From NCBI RefSeq assembly GCF_032190615.1, contig NZ_JAVLAT010000003.1, forward strand, positions 310,001 to 374,000: a DNA stretch of 64,000 nucleotides, given 5' to 3'. The position numbers were made by a program, and so were the translations under genes. The stretch comes from Brucella pseudogrignonensis. GTDB lineage: Bacteria; Pseudomonadota; Alphaproteobacteria; Rhizobiales; Rhizobiaceae. The notes below the pieces were generated by a model. It was not told where the DNA came from, searched no databases, and saw only the letters and a program-made list of their open reading frames with translations. Positions within the stretch are counted from its first letter, which is position 1. Every line of letters begins with the position of its first letter. Shown here in pieces: positions 1 to 9,949 of the stretch.

Positions 1-349
1 TGTACCACTGATAGCGCGTTTCGGTGACTGTCTTGAGGGTGCCGAGTTCAGTTTCGCTCCCAGTAAATGTGCGGAAAGTAAAACGGGTCAGCTGCCCGTA
101 CGTATCCATTTTTTTGGTGCTTGGAACGCGTGCATAGGCATAGTCCCTGCCGCTGATATCATAACGCACATAACCAGCAAAACGCAGGCAGGTTTCGGTT
201 CCGGGAATATAGAAATAACCCTTGCCATAGGCATCGCAAACGCGAACATATTCAACAGCTTCAGGCTCGGGTGCAACAATGGTATCGGCAGCCGATGCAA
301 CTTGCGACATTGCCAGAACAGCGACCGATGCAGCTAGAATATTCTTCAT
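1..349 (-). CDS. Omp2-type porin, N-terminal part (runs off the window)
   Basis: The reading frame starts at an ATG at 349 and is still open at base 1, giving 116 residues. It begins with a signal peptide ([20 protein letters not shown], cleaved before ADTIVAP). The mature start reads [17 protein letters not shown] and then [20 protein letters not shown], the hallmark beginning of Brucella/Ochrobactrum Omp2a/Omp2b porins with the paired cysteines. Such porins are trimeric outer-membrane beta-barrels for small solutes. A purine-rich AGGGGA lies about 12 bases before the start. The remainder of the barrel is outside the window, so intactness cannot be judged. Confidence 0.88.
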   Translation of the reverse strand, partial: MKNILAASVAVLAMSQVASAADTIVAPEPEAVEYVRVCDAYGKGYFYIPGTETCLRFAGYVRYDISGRDYAYARVPSTKKMDTYGQLTRFTFRTFTGSETELGTLKTVTETRYQWY

Positions 350-541
350 TTGAGTAGGTGTCCCCTTTGATTTTAGACAATAAGAGTTTTTCGGCGGAAA
401 GAGACTTTCCGTCGTGCTAAGAACAGACTGCCGGAACTCGCTAAAACCGGCTGCCTGCTATAACTGTGAATGCTGGATTACGTGCCTGATATGGACAAAG
501 CGCCCCGCCACGTCATCAACCCCAATCCCCCATCTGAATTT

Positions 542-1168
542 CTAAAGCTTGCAATGACGCGCCATCATCTCGGCAACGTCTTCCCGCCCCTCTTCGCGCA
601 GTTTTTTGATCGCAGCACTCATATCTGCCGACCGTTCGTCCTGCCCGAGCTTGAACTTGATTTCCATCTTCTCAATCGGCATTTCGTAGCCGACGATATT
701 GGGCAGACGCCGCTCCAGACCACCGGGACCGAGTTCCTTCATCTGCCAAGGCTTATCACGACCCTTTTCCATATGTTTGACGAGCTCGTGGAGATGTTTG
801 GCGGTCGCTGCTTCCGACAGGATTTTGGGCGCGCCGTGAATATGAGCAACCATAAAACTCCAAGTCGGCGCGCTGTCCCTTTCTGGATAACCCGGATACC
901 ATGACGATGATACATAGTGACCAGCATCCATCAGGATTGCGATTGATGGCAGGCCGCGTTGCAGAAATTCAACGTGATCGTTAGATGCAGCAACATGCGA
1001 GACCAGCGTGCCGTTTTCGCCGCGTGTCCGATCCATCATGAAGACGGGGTGCGATATAGCAACGCCTCCCTCATGGCTGGTGATCAAAGTACCAAGCACC
1101 GTTCTATCAACGAGATCGAAAACCTCGGTCGTATCGGACGGCTGGAAATAGGGCTTTGTATAGAGCAT
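542..1168 (-). CDS. PaiB-like FMN-binding split-barrel protein
   Basis: The protein is 208 residues. The start chosen is the ATG at 1168 (MLYTKPYFQPSD), because this is where PaiB-family similarity begins and because it lies 16 bases after the amidase stop; a longer frame would run back into the amidase gene. Family features seen are the FxP start, the SHPVFMMDR and LVSHVAASNDH strands and the SSSWYPGYPERDSAPTWSF segment. PaiB relatives are flavin-binding split-barrel proteins annotated as negative regulators of sporulation or protease genes in Bacillus; in proteobacteria their function is poorly known. It is the last gene of the eight-gene minus-strand operon, so a role tied to the imported substrate is inferred. 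Confidence 0.8.
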   Translation of the reverse strand: MLYTKPYFQPSDTTEVFDLVDRTVLGTLITSHEGGVAISHPVFMMDRTRGENGTLVSHVAASNDHVEFLQRGLPSIAILMDAGHYVSSSWYPGYPERDSAPTWSFMVAHIHGAPKILSEAATAKHLHELVKHMEKGRDKPWQMKELGPGGLERRLPNIVGYEMPIEKMEIKFKLGQDERSADMSAAIKKLREEGREDVAEMMARHCKL

Positions 1169-1184
1169 CGCTTGTCTCTTGATT

Positions 1185-2618
1185 TCAGGCGTGAATAGCG
1201 GGCAGTCGATCAGACCATGGGCACATGGCTTCCAACTGACCTGCGAGTTCGAATAGCAAATTTTCGGCCCCATAAGGAGCAATGAACTGGCTACCGATTG
1301 GCAAACCATCAGACGTTTCATGGAGGGGAACACTCATCGCAGGCAACCCAGCAGCGTTGACCGGATGGGTGAAGGTTGTCAGTTCGAGAAACTGCCGGGC
1401 AAACCCCTTCCAGTCGGGTGAGCGCACGTCGAGCATCCCAAGCGGAAATGATCCAACCGGCATGATCGGGCTTAACACCACATCGCATTCTTCAAACAGG
1501 CGACCAAAACTGCGCGCGGTACTGTTGGCGGTTAAACGCGCCTGAATGACGTCTGTGGCGGTCAAGCTATTGCCATAAGAGGCCAACCCCAGATTTGAAG
1601 GCTCAAAATAGAGATTATTGGCAGGCTTTGCCATTGTCGCGGCAACATCCGCCACTTCAATTGCGGTATAAACAGCGATCAGTTTTTGTATGGCATCTGC
1701 AAGCTGAATACCATCAAAATCTGGCTTTACCTGAACAACATTATGTCCGAACCGTTCGCACAACGCAATCGTCGCCTCAAGTGCTGCTACTGTCTTCTCG
1801 TCGAGAGCTTGATTGAGATCAGACTGTTGCCAAACTCCAATACGAAGCTTTTGCGGTGCCGTTCTGACACTGTTGACGAACAGGTCCATCTTGGCCGGGG
1901 CCGCATAAAGCGAACCCGGTTCAAGAGCATCTGTCAGATCAAGCATCATTGCGGAATCGCGAACTGAACGCGTCAAAACATGATGGCTGACCATTCCGCC
2001 CCAGTTTTCTGTCGAGACCGGACCGCATGGGACACGCCCGCGCGACGGACGCAGCCCGAAAAGCCCGCCACAAGATGCGGGGATACGGATCGAGCCTGCT
2101 CCGTCATTACCATAAGCCACAGGCACCATACGCGCGGCAACTGCCGCTGCCGCACCGCCGGAAGAACCGCCAATGCTGCGTGTCACATCCCACGGATTAA
2201 GTGCCGGACCATGAAGCGAAGATTCCGTTGCGATATTACAGGAAAACTCAGGCAGATTGGTCTTGCCTATCACCACCAAACCAGCGGATTTATAGCGTTT
2301 GACGAGTTCATGATCGCGCTGCGAGATATTTCCCTCTGCCGCACGACATCCAAAGGACATTGCTGCACCGGAATAGGAAGGGCAATCATCCTTCAATAAA
2401 ACCGGAACACCCTTAAGCGGACCTTCTGGCAGCGATTTAAGCTGTTCTTCCGCTTGATCGCGCATCTCATGGATCACAGCATTCAGCTCGGGATTGCAGC
2501 GATCAATGGCTGCAAATGCCTCATGAATAGCCTCATGCGGCGACAGAATTTTGGCGCGAATGGCCTCTCCCAGACCGACCGCATCGGCCCGGGTGTAGTC
2601 AAACGATTTAGACGTCAT
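1185..2618 (-). CDS. Amidase signature family hydrolase
   Basis: This 477-residue protein hydrolyses an amide bond (R-CO-NH2 or substituted amide to acid and amine). The Ser-cisSer-Lys triad of the amidase signature family is visible: Lys about 76 in PVLLKDD, the GGSSGG box at about 150-155 and Ser about 176 in GAGSIRIPA. Length is normal for the family. It is predicted cytoplasmic, with no signal peptide. It lies 38 bases downstream of the solute-binding protein gene and 16 bases before the PaiB-like gene in the same transcription unit, suggesting that it acts on the imported compound. Specificity cannot be read from sequence; fatty-acid amide, aryl acylamide or aliphatic amide hydrolases are all possible. 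Confidence 0.88.
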   Translation of the reverse strand: MTSKSFDYTRADAVGLGEAIRAKILSPHEAIHEAFAAIDRCNPELNAVIHEMRDQAEEQLKSLPEGPLKGVPVLLKDDCPSYSGAAMSFGCRAAEGNISQRDHELVKRYKSAGLVVIGKTNLPEFSCNIATESSLHGPALNPWDVTRSIGGSSGGAAAAVAARMVPVAYGNDGAGSIRIPASCGGLFGLRPSRGRVPCGPVSTENWGGMVSHHVLTRSVRDSAMMLDLTDALEPGSLYAAPAKMDLFVNSVRTAPQKLRIGVWQQSDLNQALDEKTVAALEATIALCERFGHNVVQVKPDFDGIQLADAIQKLIAVYTAIEVADVAATMAKPANNLYFEPSNLGLASYGNSLTATDVIQARLTANSTARSFGRLFEECDVVLSPIMPVGSFPLGMLDVRSPDWKGFARQFLELTTFTHPVNAAGLPAMSVPLHETSDGLPIGSQFIAPYGAENLLFELAGQLEAMCPWSDRLPAIHA

Positions 2619-2656
2619 GGGGTTATCCCAATGCTAAGCTCACCAAGCGGAGCGTT

Positions 2657-4219
2657 TTAATGTTCCTTGCTGATCATCCAGAAGCGATCTGTATCGCCTG
2701 CCCAGCCTTTGTAATCATTCACTTTCGGGCCCGTCGCCGTGATAGACGGCAAATTGACCAGACCAAGGATTGGAACCTGTTCGGCCATCAGCGTATTGAG
2801 CTCGTTGAAAAGCTTCTTGCGTTCTTCGACATTGCTTGTCACTGAAACCTGCTTGAGAAGCTCTTCCGCCTCGGCATCATCCCACTGGCGTGCAGCATCC
2901 GCCTTCTTGTCACCGATCATTGACTGGAAAGACAAAAGCGGATCAAGACGGGCGGAATAAGCGAAAACGGCAAGTTCATAGGCGCCACGGCGATACTGGT
3001 CGAGTTGTGTCGCCCAATCACGCACCTCAAGCTGTGCATTGATGCCGGAAGCTGCAAGGAATGCCTGAATAATTGTAGCAACCTGTACACGGTTTTGGCG
3101 GTTGGCGACCAAAAGGCTGATCGGTTCACCCTTATATCCCGCCTTCGTCAACAGCTCCTGCGCTTTGGCTGGATCGTATGCCGGCCATGCGGCTGCCTGA
3201 TTATCGGAATAGATGGTGTTTGGTGCAATAACCGAAGGATTAGGCGCGTACATCCCCTCGCCGATGGCGGCCGCAAGCTGATCAAGGTCAATCGCATGCG
3301 CAATCGCCTGACGTATCTGCGGATCTTTGAGCTTATCGGAAGTAGATTGTATCTGAAGCACCATCCATGCTGGCGTCTGCTGCACATTGACCTTCATGCC
3401 TTTTGCTTCCAGATCTTTGACGCCTGTTGGCTCCACTTCATCGATGAAGTCGATCTCACCGGAAAGCAAGCCATTGGTGCGTGTGCTTGAATCAGGAACA
3501 GTCATGAACTGAATGGTCTTTACATGGCCTTTCTTGTTCCCCACCAGACCGTCGACATCGCCTGGCAGAGCCGCGTAATCATCGAAACGGGTCAGGTCCA
3601 GATAACGACCACGCTCCCATTTGGAAAAAGCATAGGGACCAGTGCCAATCGGCTTTACAAATTTGCCATCTGCATCAACGGATTCCGGACTCAATATCCA
3701 TGGCGTGCACTGGATGGTAGACATGGTAATGACGAAGTTTGGCGCAGGTGTCGCAAAACTAAAGCGCACCGTGCTGTCATCAACAGCCTCGACGGACTTC
3801 AATTCCGAGTCTACCTTGCCATTATAGCGATTGACGCATTGAAACGCTGTATCCGGCTTGAGATAACGCTCGAAATTCCAAACGACATCTTTGGCAGTCA
3901 GGTCTTTGCCATTCTGGAACTTGACGCCTTTGCGCAATTTGAATTCATAGACCGTATGATCGGCATTCGAGGTCCAGCTCTCTGCCAGCATCGGCTTGAT
4001 TGCGAGGTCGTCGCCATAAGCGACCAGACCTTCGGCAATATGGGCAACAACCATATCGGCATTGGCATCGCGATTGACGCCCGGATTGATGCTCGCAACA
4101 TCAGAGTGAATGGCGACGCGCAAGGTCTCATCGTCTGCAGCATATGCTTGGAAGGATGTGGCGCTGAGACCAAGAAGCGCCATGCTGAGTGCAGAGCGGA
4201 TTGAAATTGGATTGAACAT
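2657..4219 (-). CDS. Periplasmic solute-binding protein, family 5 (peptide/nickel ABC type)
   Basis: The 520-residue protein has a signal peptide ending near residue 27 (FQAYA before ADDETL). The family-5 pattern follows: ALAESWTSNADHTVYEFKLRKGVKFQNG at roughly 80-108, TAKDVVWNFERY, and the C-terminal lobe typical of DppA/OppA/NikA. It would deliver the substrate to the permease pair encoded upstream in the operon. The start is the ATG at 4219, preceded by an AGGGGA ribosome-binding sequence. It sits between the alpha/beta hydrolase and amidase genes, an order that suggests co-evolved uptake and hydrolysis. The ligand is unknown; this family binds peptides, but also glutathione, opines and other amides. 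Confidence 0.88.
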   Translation of the reverse strand: MFNPISIRSALSMALLGLSATSFQAYAADDETLRVAIHSDVASINPGVNRDANADMVVAHIAEGLVAYGDDLAIKPMLAESWTSNADHTVYEFKLRKGVKFQNGKDLTAKDVVWNFERYLKPDTAFQCVNRYNGKVDSELKSVEAVDDSTVRFSFATPAPNFVITMSTIQCTPWILSPESVDADGKFVKPIGTGPYAFSKWERGRYLDLTRFDDYAALPGDVDGLVGNKKGHVKTIQFMTVPDSSTRTNGLLSGEIDFIDEVEPTGVKDLEAKGMKVNVQQTPAWMVLQIQSTSDKLKDPQIRQAIAHAIDLDQLAAAIGEGMYAPNPSVIAPNTIYSDNQAAAWPAYDPAKAQELLTKAGYKGEPISLLVANRQNRVQVATIIQAFLAASGINAQLEVRDWATQLDQYRRGAYELAVFAYSARLDPLLSFQSMIGDKKADAARQWDDAEAEELLKQVSVTSNVEERKKLFNELNTLMAEQVPILGLVNLPSITATGPKVNDYKGWAGDTDRFWMISKEH

Positions 4220-4257
4220 TTTGGTTTCCCCTTTTTGTTTTTGATTTAGCGCTATGG

Positions 4258-5124
4258 TCAGCTTTGTGACCTCAACACGTCCGCGAAAAATGCTTCGACC
4301 GGCTCCAGCACTTTGAAAGGCTCATGAGCCACGCCCGGCACCCTGTCCCTGCGAACCGCGATGCCATGCGCCTCAAAAGACTTGGCCAGTGCTTCAATGC
4401 GGTCGATCCGGCAATCGCCCTGCAGATCGGCGCCGTCCATCCAGAAGGCGCTTTCACGCGGGATGGCGATTTCCCAAGTTGCGATATCTTCCTCACCGAT
4501 CACTGTATGAACCGTAACAGCCTTCATTGCTTCAAGCTCAATGCGGCAGCCAAAACGTGCTTCAACATCGCGAACGCCAACCCACCAGTCATAATTGGAA
4601 TTGAGCAGAGTTACGACGCCCGGTGCTCCGATAGAGACGGCCTTGAGCCTGTGAGGATGCAACATGAAAAAGCGCTGGCAGAACTGCCCGCCGCCCGAAA
4701 AGCCGTACATTATGGCGCGATTGCTTTTGAGGCGATACTTGGCGGCCACTTCGTCGATCATCGACAGCAGAATATGATCAAAGCGAATGCCGTGAAACTC
4801 GATGCGCTTGTAGTTGGCAAGATCGCCCTGGACGACGATGCCAGCAGGAAACAGCGGCGCCAGAACAATGCAGCGGTTCTTTTGCGCAAAACTTGCAAAG
4901 TGATCGCGATATTGTGCCGCCGTCCGCCCCGTCCCGTGAATGATGACGATTAATTCGTGCGTTTCGGTACCGTCCTCATCATAGTCCTCGGGGACATAAA
5001 GGCAGTAACTGAAACGCTGATCAAACTGACTTGCAAAAAACGTCGTCGCGCCGAAATCGTAGAAGCTGAGTTTTTTGCCATGGCCCTGCCGCTTGGTGAC
5101 AGGCTTTTCCTCAGTGATGGACAT
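4258..5124 (-). CDS. Alpha/beta hydrolase (esterase/depolymerase-like)
   Basis: The protein is 288 residues from the ATG at 5124, which overlaps the end of the ATPase gene by 14 bases; the longer open frame would lie inside that gene. The fold is indicated by the oxyanion motif IIHGTG (about 61-66), the nucleophile elbow GFSGGG with Ser about 143, and a late His in GVAHEPF. There is no signal peptide, so it is probably cytoplasmic. It resembles feruloyl-esterase/PHB-depolymerase-like single-domain hydrolases. Its place between transporter genes implies that it processes the imported substrate, for example an ester or amide linkage, but the substrate is not evident. Confidence 0.78.
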   Translation of the reverse strand: MSITEEKPVTKRQGHGKKLSFYDFGATTFFASQFDQRFSYCLYVPEDYDEDGTETHELIVIIHGTGRTAAQYRDHFASFAQKNRCIVLAPLFPAGIVVQGDLANYKRIEFHGIRFDHILLSMIDEVAAKYRLKSNRAIMYGFSGGGQFCQRFFMLHPHRLKAVSIGAPGVVTLLNSNYDWWVGVRDVEARFGCRIELEAMKAVTVHTVIGEEDIATWEIAIPRESAFWMDGADLQGDCRIDRIEALAKSFEAHGIAVRRDRVPGVAHEPFKVLEPVEAFFADVLRSQS

Positions 5125-6787
5125 GACCGCCCTCCTCTCCGGATTTCGTATTTGCACTATCGCCGCGCCATTTGAGTTTGACGCCACCCTCACCCGTCAG
5201 TTCGAGCATTGGAATGGCTGACAAAAGACGTCGGGTATAGTCGTTTTGCGGCGCGTCAAAAATATCGTCGCGCGTTCCCTGCTCTATAATGCGACCGTCA
5301 TTCATCACGACCACACGATCGGCAATTTGTTCAACCACGCCCAGATCATGAGTAATGAACAGGCAACCGAAGCCATAGCTCTGCTGCAGCTTGGCGAAGA
5401 GATCGAGAACCTGCGCACGCACCGTTACGTCAAGCGCCGAGACTGCTTCATCCGCAATGACAAAAGCGGGACGGCGAACGAGCGCACGCGCAATCGCCAC
5501 ACGCTGACGCTGACCGCCCGACATTTCATGCGCATAGCGATTGGCATAGTCTCCACCGAGGCCAACGTCCTCCAGTGTTTCGCGAACACGATCCACTTTC
5601 TGGCTTGACGAAAGCTCTTTCGAGAAACGCAGCGCCTCACCGACCAACTCGCTGACTTTCATACGCGGATCGAGTGATGAATAAGGGTCCTGAAACACCA
5701 TCTGCGTGTGATAACGATAATCCTGATAATGGGATGAACGTCTCTCGACAGGCTGTCCCTTGAACAGCAACTTCCCTTCGCTCGGCTTGATTAGTCCAGC
5801 CATCACGCGCGCGGCCGTGGTCTTGCCCGAACCGGAGCCGCCAACCACGGCAACAACCTCGTTGGGCAGGACATCAATCGTAACCCCGTGCAGAGCTCGC
5901 TTGCCACCAGCTTTCTTGAACCAGCCACCCCGGCCTTCATAATCGACAACAAGATCGCGCACGCTGATCAGCGGATCAGCCTTTGGAACCACGCGTGCAG
6001 GCCCACGAACCGGTAATGTCGAAAGCAGTTTGCGGGTGTAATCATGCCGGGGCTTTGCCAGAACATCCGCGGTATCACCCGTTTCAACCACTTCACCATG
6101 GCGCATCACAACCACACGTTTGGAATAGCGCGCAATCATTGGAAGATCGTGGCTGATCAGCAAAACGGTCGTGCCACGTTCCCGCGTGAGATCGACCAGC
6201 AACTCCATAACCTCGCGCTGGATAACGGCATCAAGCGCAGTGGTCGGCTCGTCGGCGATCAGCAGATCAGGCTTCATGAGCATCGCGCAGGCGATCATGA
6301 TGCGCTGGCGCATTCCGCCTGAGAACTCATGTGGGAACGCCTCAATCGCCCGATCAGGATCGGCAATACCAACACGCAACAACATGGCTCTGATCCAGTC
6401 GGCATGTTGTGCCTTCTCGGCTGGAAAGTGCAGTTCCAGCCCTTCTTCAAGCTGCCGCCCGATGGTCAGTGACGGGGTGAGCGAAGTCATCGGTTCCTGA
6501 AAGATCATGGCAATGCCATCGCCACGCAGCCCGCGCAAAGCGGTCGGCGACATCGTTGACACGTTCTGCCCCTTGAAGCGGATCGCACCATGACTTGTTT
6601 TAATGGACGCCGGAACCAGCCCCATAATGGCCCGCGCGAGCATGGTTTTGCCGGAGCCGGATTCACCAACGATGCCGAGAATTTCGCCAGCTTTTATGGA
6701 GAAGGAAGCGCGCTTGACGATCTCCAGCGCACTGTCGCCAACACGCAGGCTGACATCGTCGATTTCAAGCAGGGGTGCGGAAGTCAT
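5111..6787 (-). CDS. Fused double ATP-binding subunit of peptide-type ABC transporter (DppD-DppF fusion)
   Basis: This 558-residue protein carries two complete nucleotide-binding domains, like GsiA. Domain 1 has Walker A GESGSGKT at about 41-48, signature FSGGMRQR and Walker B LLIADEPT. Domain 2 has a GGSGSGKTT Walker A, signature MSGGQRQR and a Walker B ending ADEAVSALD, where the usual Pro-Thr after the Glu is replaced by Ala-Val. It energises import through the two permeases encoded just upstream. The start overlaps the DppC-type gene by four bases (ATGA), indicating translational coupling. The C-terminal end is short, without the long oligopeptide cysteine tail. Confidence 0.92.
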   Translation of the reverse strand: MTSAPLLEIDDVSLRVGDSALEIVKRASFSIKAGEILGIVGESGSGKTMLARAIMGLVPASIKTSHGAIRFKGQNVSTMSPTALRGLRGDGIAMIFQEPMTSLTPSLTIGRQLEEGLELHFPAEKAQHADWIRAMLLRVGIADPDRAIEAFPHEFSGGMRQRIMIACAMLMKPDLLIADEPTTALDAVIQREVMELLVDLTRERGTTVLLISHDLPMIARYSKRVVVMRHGEVVETGDTADVLAKPRHDYTRKLLSTLPVRGPARVVPKADPLISVRDLVVDYEGRGGWFKKAGGKRALHGVTIDVLPNEVVAVVGGSGSGKTTAARVMAGLIKPSEGKLLFKGQPVERRSSHYQDYRYHTQMVFQDPYSSLDPRMKVSELVGEALRFSKELSSSQKVDRVRETLEDVGLGGDYANRYAHEMSGGQRQRVAIARALVRRPAFVIADEAVSALDVTVRAQVLDLFAKLQQSYGFGCLFITHDLGVVEQIADRVVVMNDGRIIEQGTRDDIFDAPQNDYTRRLLSAIPMLELTGEGGVKLKWRGDSANTKSGEEGGHVHH

Positions 6788-7602
6788 GAGCGCTTCCTCA
6801 TGCGTGGGTCGAGGCGGTCGCGCAACGCGTCACCAAGAAGATTAATACCAAGCAGCGACAGCGAAATTGCAAGGCCGGGGAAGATACCAAGCCAAACGGC
6901 CTGCTCAATAAAATTACGGCTTCCCGCCAGCATATTGCCCCAAGTCGGCGCTGGCGGCGGCACACCCAGACCCAGAAAGCTGAGCGAGCTTTCTGCAAGA
7001 ATTGCCCAGCCGCACATGGACGTTGCCATAACGAGAACAGGCGCCAGACAGTTGGGCAGAATATGGCGCACCATCGTATAGATTTCCGAGTTTCCCATGA
7101 CGCGGGAGGCCTCAACGAACTCCCGTTCACGCAGGCTCAAAACCGTGCCACGGACCACGCGGATCACGGAAGACATATAGGCCAGAGCAAGTGCCAAGAT
7201 GATTCCGTTCTTGTTGGCACCAAAGACGGCCAACAAACCAAGCGCCATCAATATGCCGGGGAATGCCAGCAAAGCATCATTGACCATCATCAACAGCCGG
7301 TCGAACCAGCCACGCAAGAAGCCGCTGATCGCCCCGATAAGCACTCCACCGAGGGTAGCAAGAAAGACTGTGAACACGCTGATTGAAACACTGGCCGATG
7401 CGCCTCTCATAAGACGGCTCAGCTGGTCGCGCCCAAATTCATCCGTACCCAGCCAATGCGCAGCACTTGGCGGCGCAAGACGCGCAGCAAAGTCGAGGGC
7501 CAGCGGGTTGTAAGGCGTCCAGAAGGAACCTACCACCGCTATCGTGAGAAGTGTTGCGGTCAAGGTTCCGCCAATAATCGCGTTGAGAGAGAGATTTTTC
7601 AT
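6784..7602 (-). CDS. ABC transporter permease, DppC type
   Basis: The 272-residue inner-membrane protein starts with one N-terminal membrane segment, then a conserved periplasmic stretch (HWLGTDEFGRDQLSRL) characteristic of DppC/OppC. The binding-protein-dependent transport domain follows, with the EAA loop near VEASRVMGNSEIYTMVRHILPN. The overlaps on both sides (ATGA with the ATPase gene and with the DppB-type gene) show a tightly coupled operon. It forms the heterodimeric channel with the DppB-type partner. Confidence 0.9.
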   Translation of the reverse strand: MKNLSLNAIIGGTLTATLLTIAVVGSFWTPYNPLALDFAARLAPPSAAHWLGTDEFGRDQLSRLMRGASASVSISVFTVFLATLGGVLIGAISGFLRGWFDRLLMMVNDALLAFPGILMALGLLAVFGANKNGIILALALAYMSSVIRVVRGTVLSLREREFVEASRVMGNSEIYTMVRHILPNCLAPVLVMATSMCGWAILAESSLSFLGLGVPPPAPTWGNMLAGSRNFIEQAVWLGIFPGLAISLSLLGINLLGDALRDRLDPRMRKRS

Positions 7603-8543
7603 TTCGCCGTCACCTTCGGGTCGAAGAACGGATAGAGAAGGTCCACGATCAGATTGACCAGCACATAAACGCAGGCTGTGAACAGCAAACAGCCCTGAAT
7701 GACGGGATAATCGCGAGCAAAGATCGCATCAACCAGAAGCCTGCCAAGTCCGGGAATCGTGAAAACCGTTTCCACAACTGCAATACCGCCAAGCAGATTG
7801 CCAAGGATCAGCCCCAACAATGTCCAAGTCGGTCCAAACGCATTACGGAAAGCGTGACGCCACATCACGGTTGCTTCCGGCAGTCCCTTGGCGCGGGCAT
7901 GGGTGATGTAATCCAGATTCAGCACTTCAAGCGTCGAGGCGCGCGCCATCCGCAGAATTACGCCGATTTCATGAAGAAACAGTGTGGTGATCGGCAAAAC
8001 CAGATAGAGAAACGCTTTCCATGGGTTCTCACCAAAGCTGACATAGCCGACAATCGGCAACCAGCCGAGCTTGAGGCCAAAGGCCAGCAACAGCAGCAAG
8101 CCCATCCAGAATGCCGGAACAGAAAGCAGCAAGGTGGCACCGGTCACAAGCGTCAGATCGGTCAGGCTGTTCTGCTTCCAGGCTGCGATCATTCCAAGCG
8201 GAACAGCGACAAGCGTAGAAAGCACCACCGCTGACACGACGATACGCGCGCTGACCGAAAAACGCTCCAGAACCAACGGAAGCACCGGCTGCTGGTTGGC
8301 AATCGAAACGCCAAGATCGCCATGTAAAACATTGCCACCCCAGATCAAGAATTGGGTGAAGATACTGTGATTGAGGCCTAGCTGCTCGCGCAGCGTGGCC
8401 AGCGTCGCAGCATCCGCAGAATCGCCCAGCATCAGGGCTGCAGGATCGCCCGGTATCAACCGGACAATCACAAACACAGCCACTGCCACGATCAGCAATG
8501 TTGGTATGGCCATGCCTATTCTGGAGAGCGCAAAGCGCAGCAT
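7599..8543 (-). CDS. ABC transporter permease, DppB type
   Basis: The protein is 314 residues starting at the ATG at 8543 (MLRFALSRIG). A longer open frame enters the preceding gene and is not needed, since DppB proteins begin with this short cytoplasmic stretch and a first membrane helix. The typical VIRLIPGDPA(A) motif and the DPKV C-terminus are present, and the EAA loop is around HARAKGLPEATVMWRHAFRN. Four bases separate it from the upstream hydrolase stop, and it overlaps the DppC-type gene by four bases. Confidence 0.9.
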   Translation of the reverse strand: MLRFALSRIGMAIPTLLIVAVAVFVIVRLIPGDPAALMLGDSADAATLATLREQLGLNHSIFTQFLIWGGNVLHGDLGVSIANQQPVLPLVLERFSVSARIVVSAVVLSTLVAVPLGMIAAWKQNSLTDLTLVTGATLLLSVPAFWMGLLLLLAFGLKLGWLPIVGYVSFGENPWKAFLYLVLPITTLFLHEIGVILRMARASTLEVLNLDYITHARAKGLPEATVMWRHAFRNAFGPTWTLLGLILGNLLGGIAVVETVFTIPGLGRLLVDAIFARDYPVIQGCLLFTACVYVLVNLIVDLLYPFFDPKVTAK

Positions 8544-8547
8544 TTCT

Positions 8548-9714
8548 TTAGCCTTCGATAAAGAGGGATTTTGCGCGTGGCGCGGCATCAGACGGTAGCG
8601 GCGTATAATCCTGCAGACAGTAAGTCGCAAACTGGCGGTTCAAAGCAGGCAGCGGCGCGATTTCCATCATGCCCAGCGCTGCTTCCATCACCACCATCGC
8701 AACTGTGGCCGTGATATTGTCGTGATTGCCGGGACGCGGCGGGCGGCAGACTGCATAGGGTGTCAGGAAGTCATCGAAGAGTGCTTCCTTCAGCTCCTTG
8801 CGGCCAATTTTTCCACCATGTGATTCAAGAGACTGTCGAACGCGCCAGTCTCGGTAGAAGCTTTCAGGTACAAAAGGGATGCCGGTGTCGCGCAGCTTCG
8901 TCAGCGCAATTGGGCTAACCCAATGATTGGCATGAACGATCAGATCATTCTCCGGCAGGATCGGGAAGGACTCATCCGGCGCACATTCAAAATCGATGCC
9001 GAAACCGGCGCTCGTCGCAATCATGATATTGTTTGAGCAGGATTTTGGTGTCGAAGCCACAGCCTTGATTGCTTTGGCAAAATGCTCCTGCTCAAGCACC
9101 TTGCGGCGCACAAGACCCAAAGGAACGCCCAGCTTCATATAGTCGCGCTCGCATTCGAGATAATTGGCCGTGATCGAGATTCCCGCTTCATTGAAGCCGC
9201 TGCGCGCCAGCCCACCAGCCTCGACAAACGTCACAAAATCGGGACCGTTATTGTTGCGAACACGCAGCACAATACCGGTTTCCACACATTCAGAACGCCA
9301 GTCCCAGTTCTGGCCATGAACCAGATTACCAGAAGCACTTTTCGCAGGCATGATGAGAGCACCGGTGCAGCCGTCATCCTGCTCTTCGGGATCAGGCGAA
9401 CCCGTTTCCGCACGCGCCATCGCAACGACTTCCGTGCGTGCATTGATCATGACGATCTGCTCAAACGGCACATCCGCACCTTTGGCGATGCCGCGCATTT
9501 CCTCGACATAAGACGCGTCGAATTCCTCGATCCGGCCGGCAAATTCTTCGATAAGACCTTGCCTGCGCTCAGGCGAAAGACCAAACGCGTCGAGCGTGCC
9601 GGAATAAAGACCCGCGCTGCGCCGGATGCGTTCCGCCGCCAGCACCCCATATTGGCGCCCGCGCTCTTCCGGTACGCCCGAAACTGTAATGAATGGAAAT
9701 GGGGTAACTGACAT
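8548..9714 (-). CDS. C45-like N-terminal-nucleophile hydrolase/acyltransferase
   Basis: The protein is 388 residues from the ATG at 9714 (MSVTPFPFITVSG). It belongs to the family of acyl-CoA:6-aminopenicillanate acyltransferase (peptidase C45), which self-cleaves to expose a catalytic Cys. The probable cleavage site is before Cys 116 in DDGCTGAL, followed by HGQNWDWR and the NEAGISITAN segment typical of the fold. Family members hydrolyse or transfer acyl groups on amide-bonded substrates such as penicillins or N-acyl amino compounds. It is the first gene of the eight-gene operon, transcribed away from the divergent regulator. In a bacterium without penicillin synthesis, a hydrolytic role on an imported N-acyl compound is the more likely reading. 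Confidence 0.82.
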   Translation of the reverse strand: MSVTPFPFITVSGVPEERGRQYGVLAAERIRRSAGLYSGTLDAFGLSPERRQGLIEEFAGRIEEFDASYVEEMRGIAKGADVPFEQIVMINARTEVVAMARAETGSPDPEEQDDGCTGALIMPAKSASGNLVHGQNWDWRSECVETGIVLRVRNNNGPDFVTFVEAGGLARSGFNEAGISITANYLECERDYMKLGVPLGLVRRKVLEQEHFAKAIKAVASTPKSCSNNIMIATSAGFGIDFECAPDESFPILPENDLIVHANHWVSPIALTKLRDTGIPFVPESFYRDWRVRQSLESHGGKIGRKELKEALFDDFLTPYAVCRPPRPGNHDNITATVAMVVMEAALGMMEIAPLPALNRQFATYCLQDYTPLPSDAAPRAKSLFIEG

Positions 9715-9735
9715 ACTCAATCCATATTTTGTATT

Positions 9736-9754
9736 TTGTATCTTCTTAATACAA
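9736..9754. promoter_or_regulatory. Inverted repeat in the divergent promoter (candidate GntR operator)
   Basis: TTGTAT and ATACAA arms are separated by seven bases (CTTCTTA), 22 bases upstream of the operon's first start codon and in the 235-base gap to the divergent regulator gene. Position and symmetry suggest an operator for that regulator; binding is inferred. Confidence 0.4.
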
Positions 9755-9949
9755 TTCACATTCAATCATTGCGGAGTCAACAGTTTTTTATTGGAGTATG
9801 GAACAATTTGATTTATACCCTTCCTACAGAGAGTCAGTCTGTCATTCCAATGAGATAGGCTATACGAGAAAGAAATGGCCTATTACGAAATATCCCGTAT
9901 TCTTTGAGCATAGGTTCATGGGAGAACGCACATTCAGGGGGCGCTGCGC

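Noticed and set aside
3524-4204. A 226-codon open frame on the plus strand opposite the binding-protein gene
   Set aside because: It is entirely antisense to a well-supported family-5 binding protein with signal peptide and has no recognisable domain or ribosome site; long antisense frames are common in GC-biased genes.
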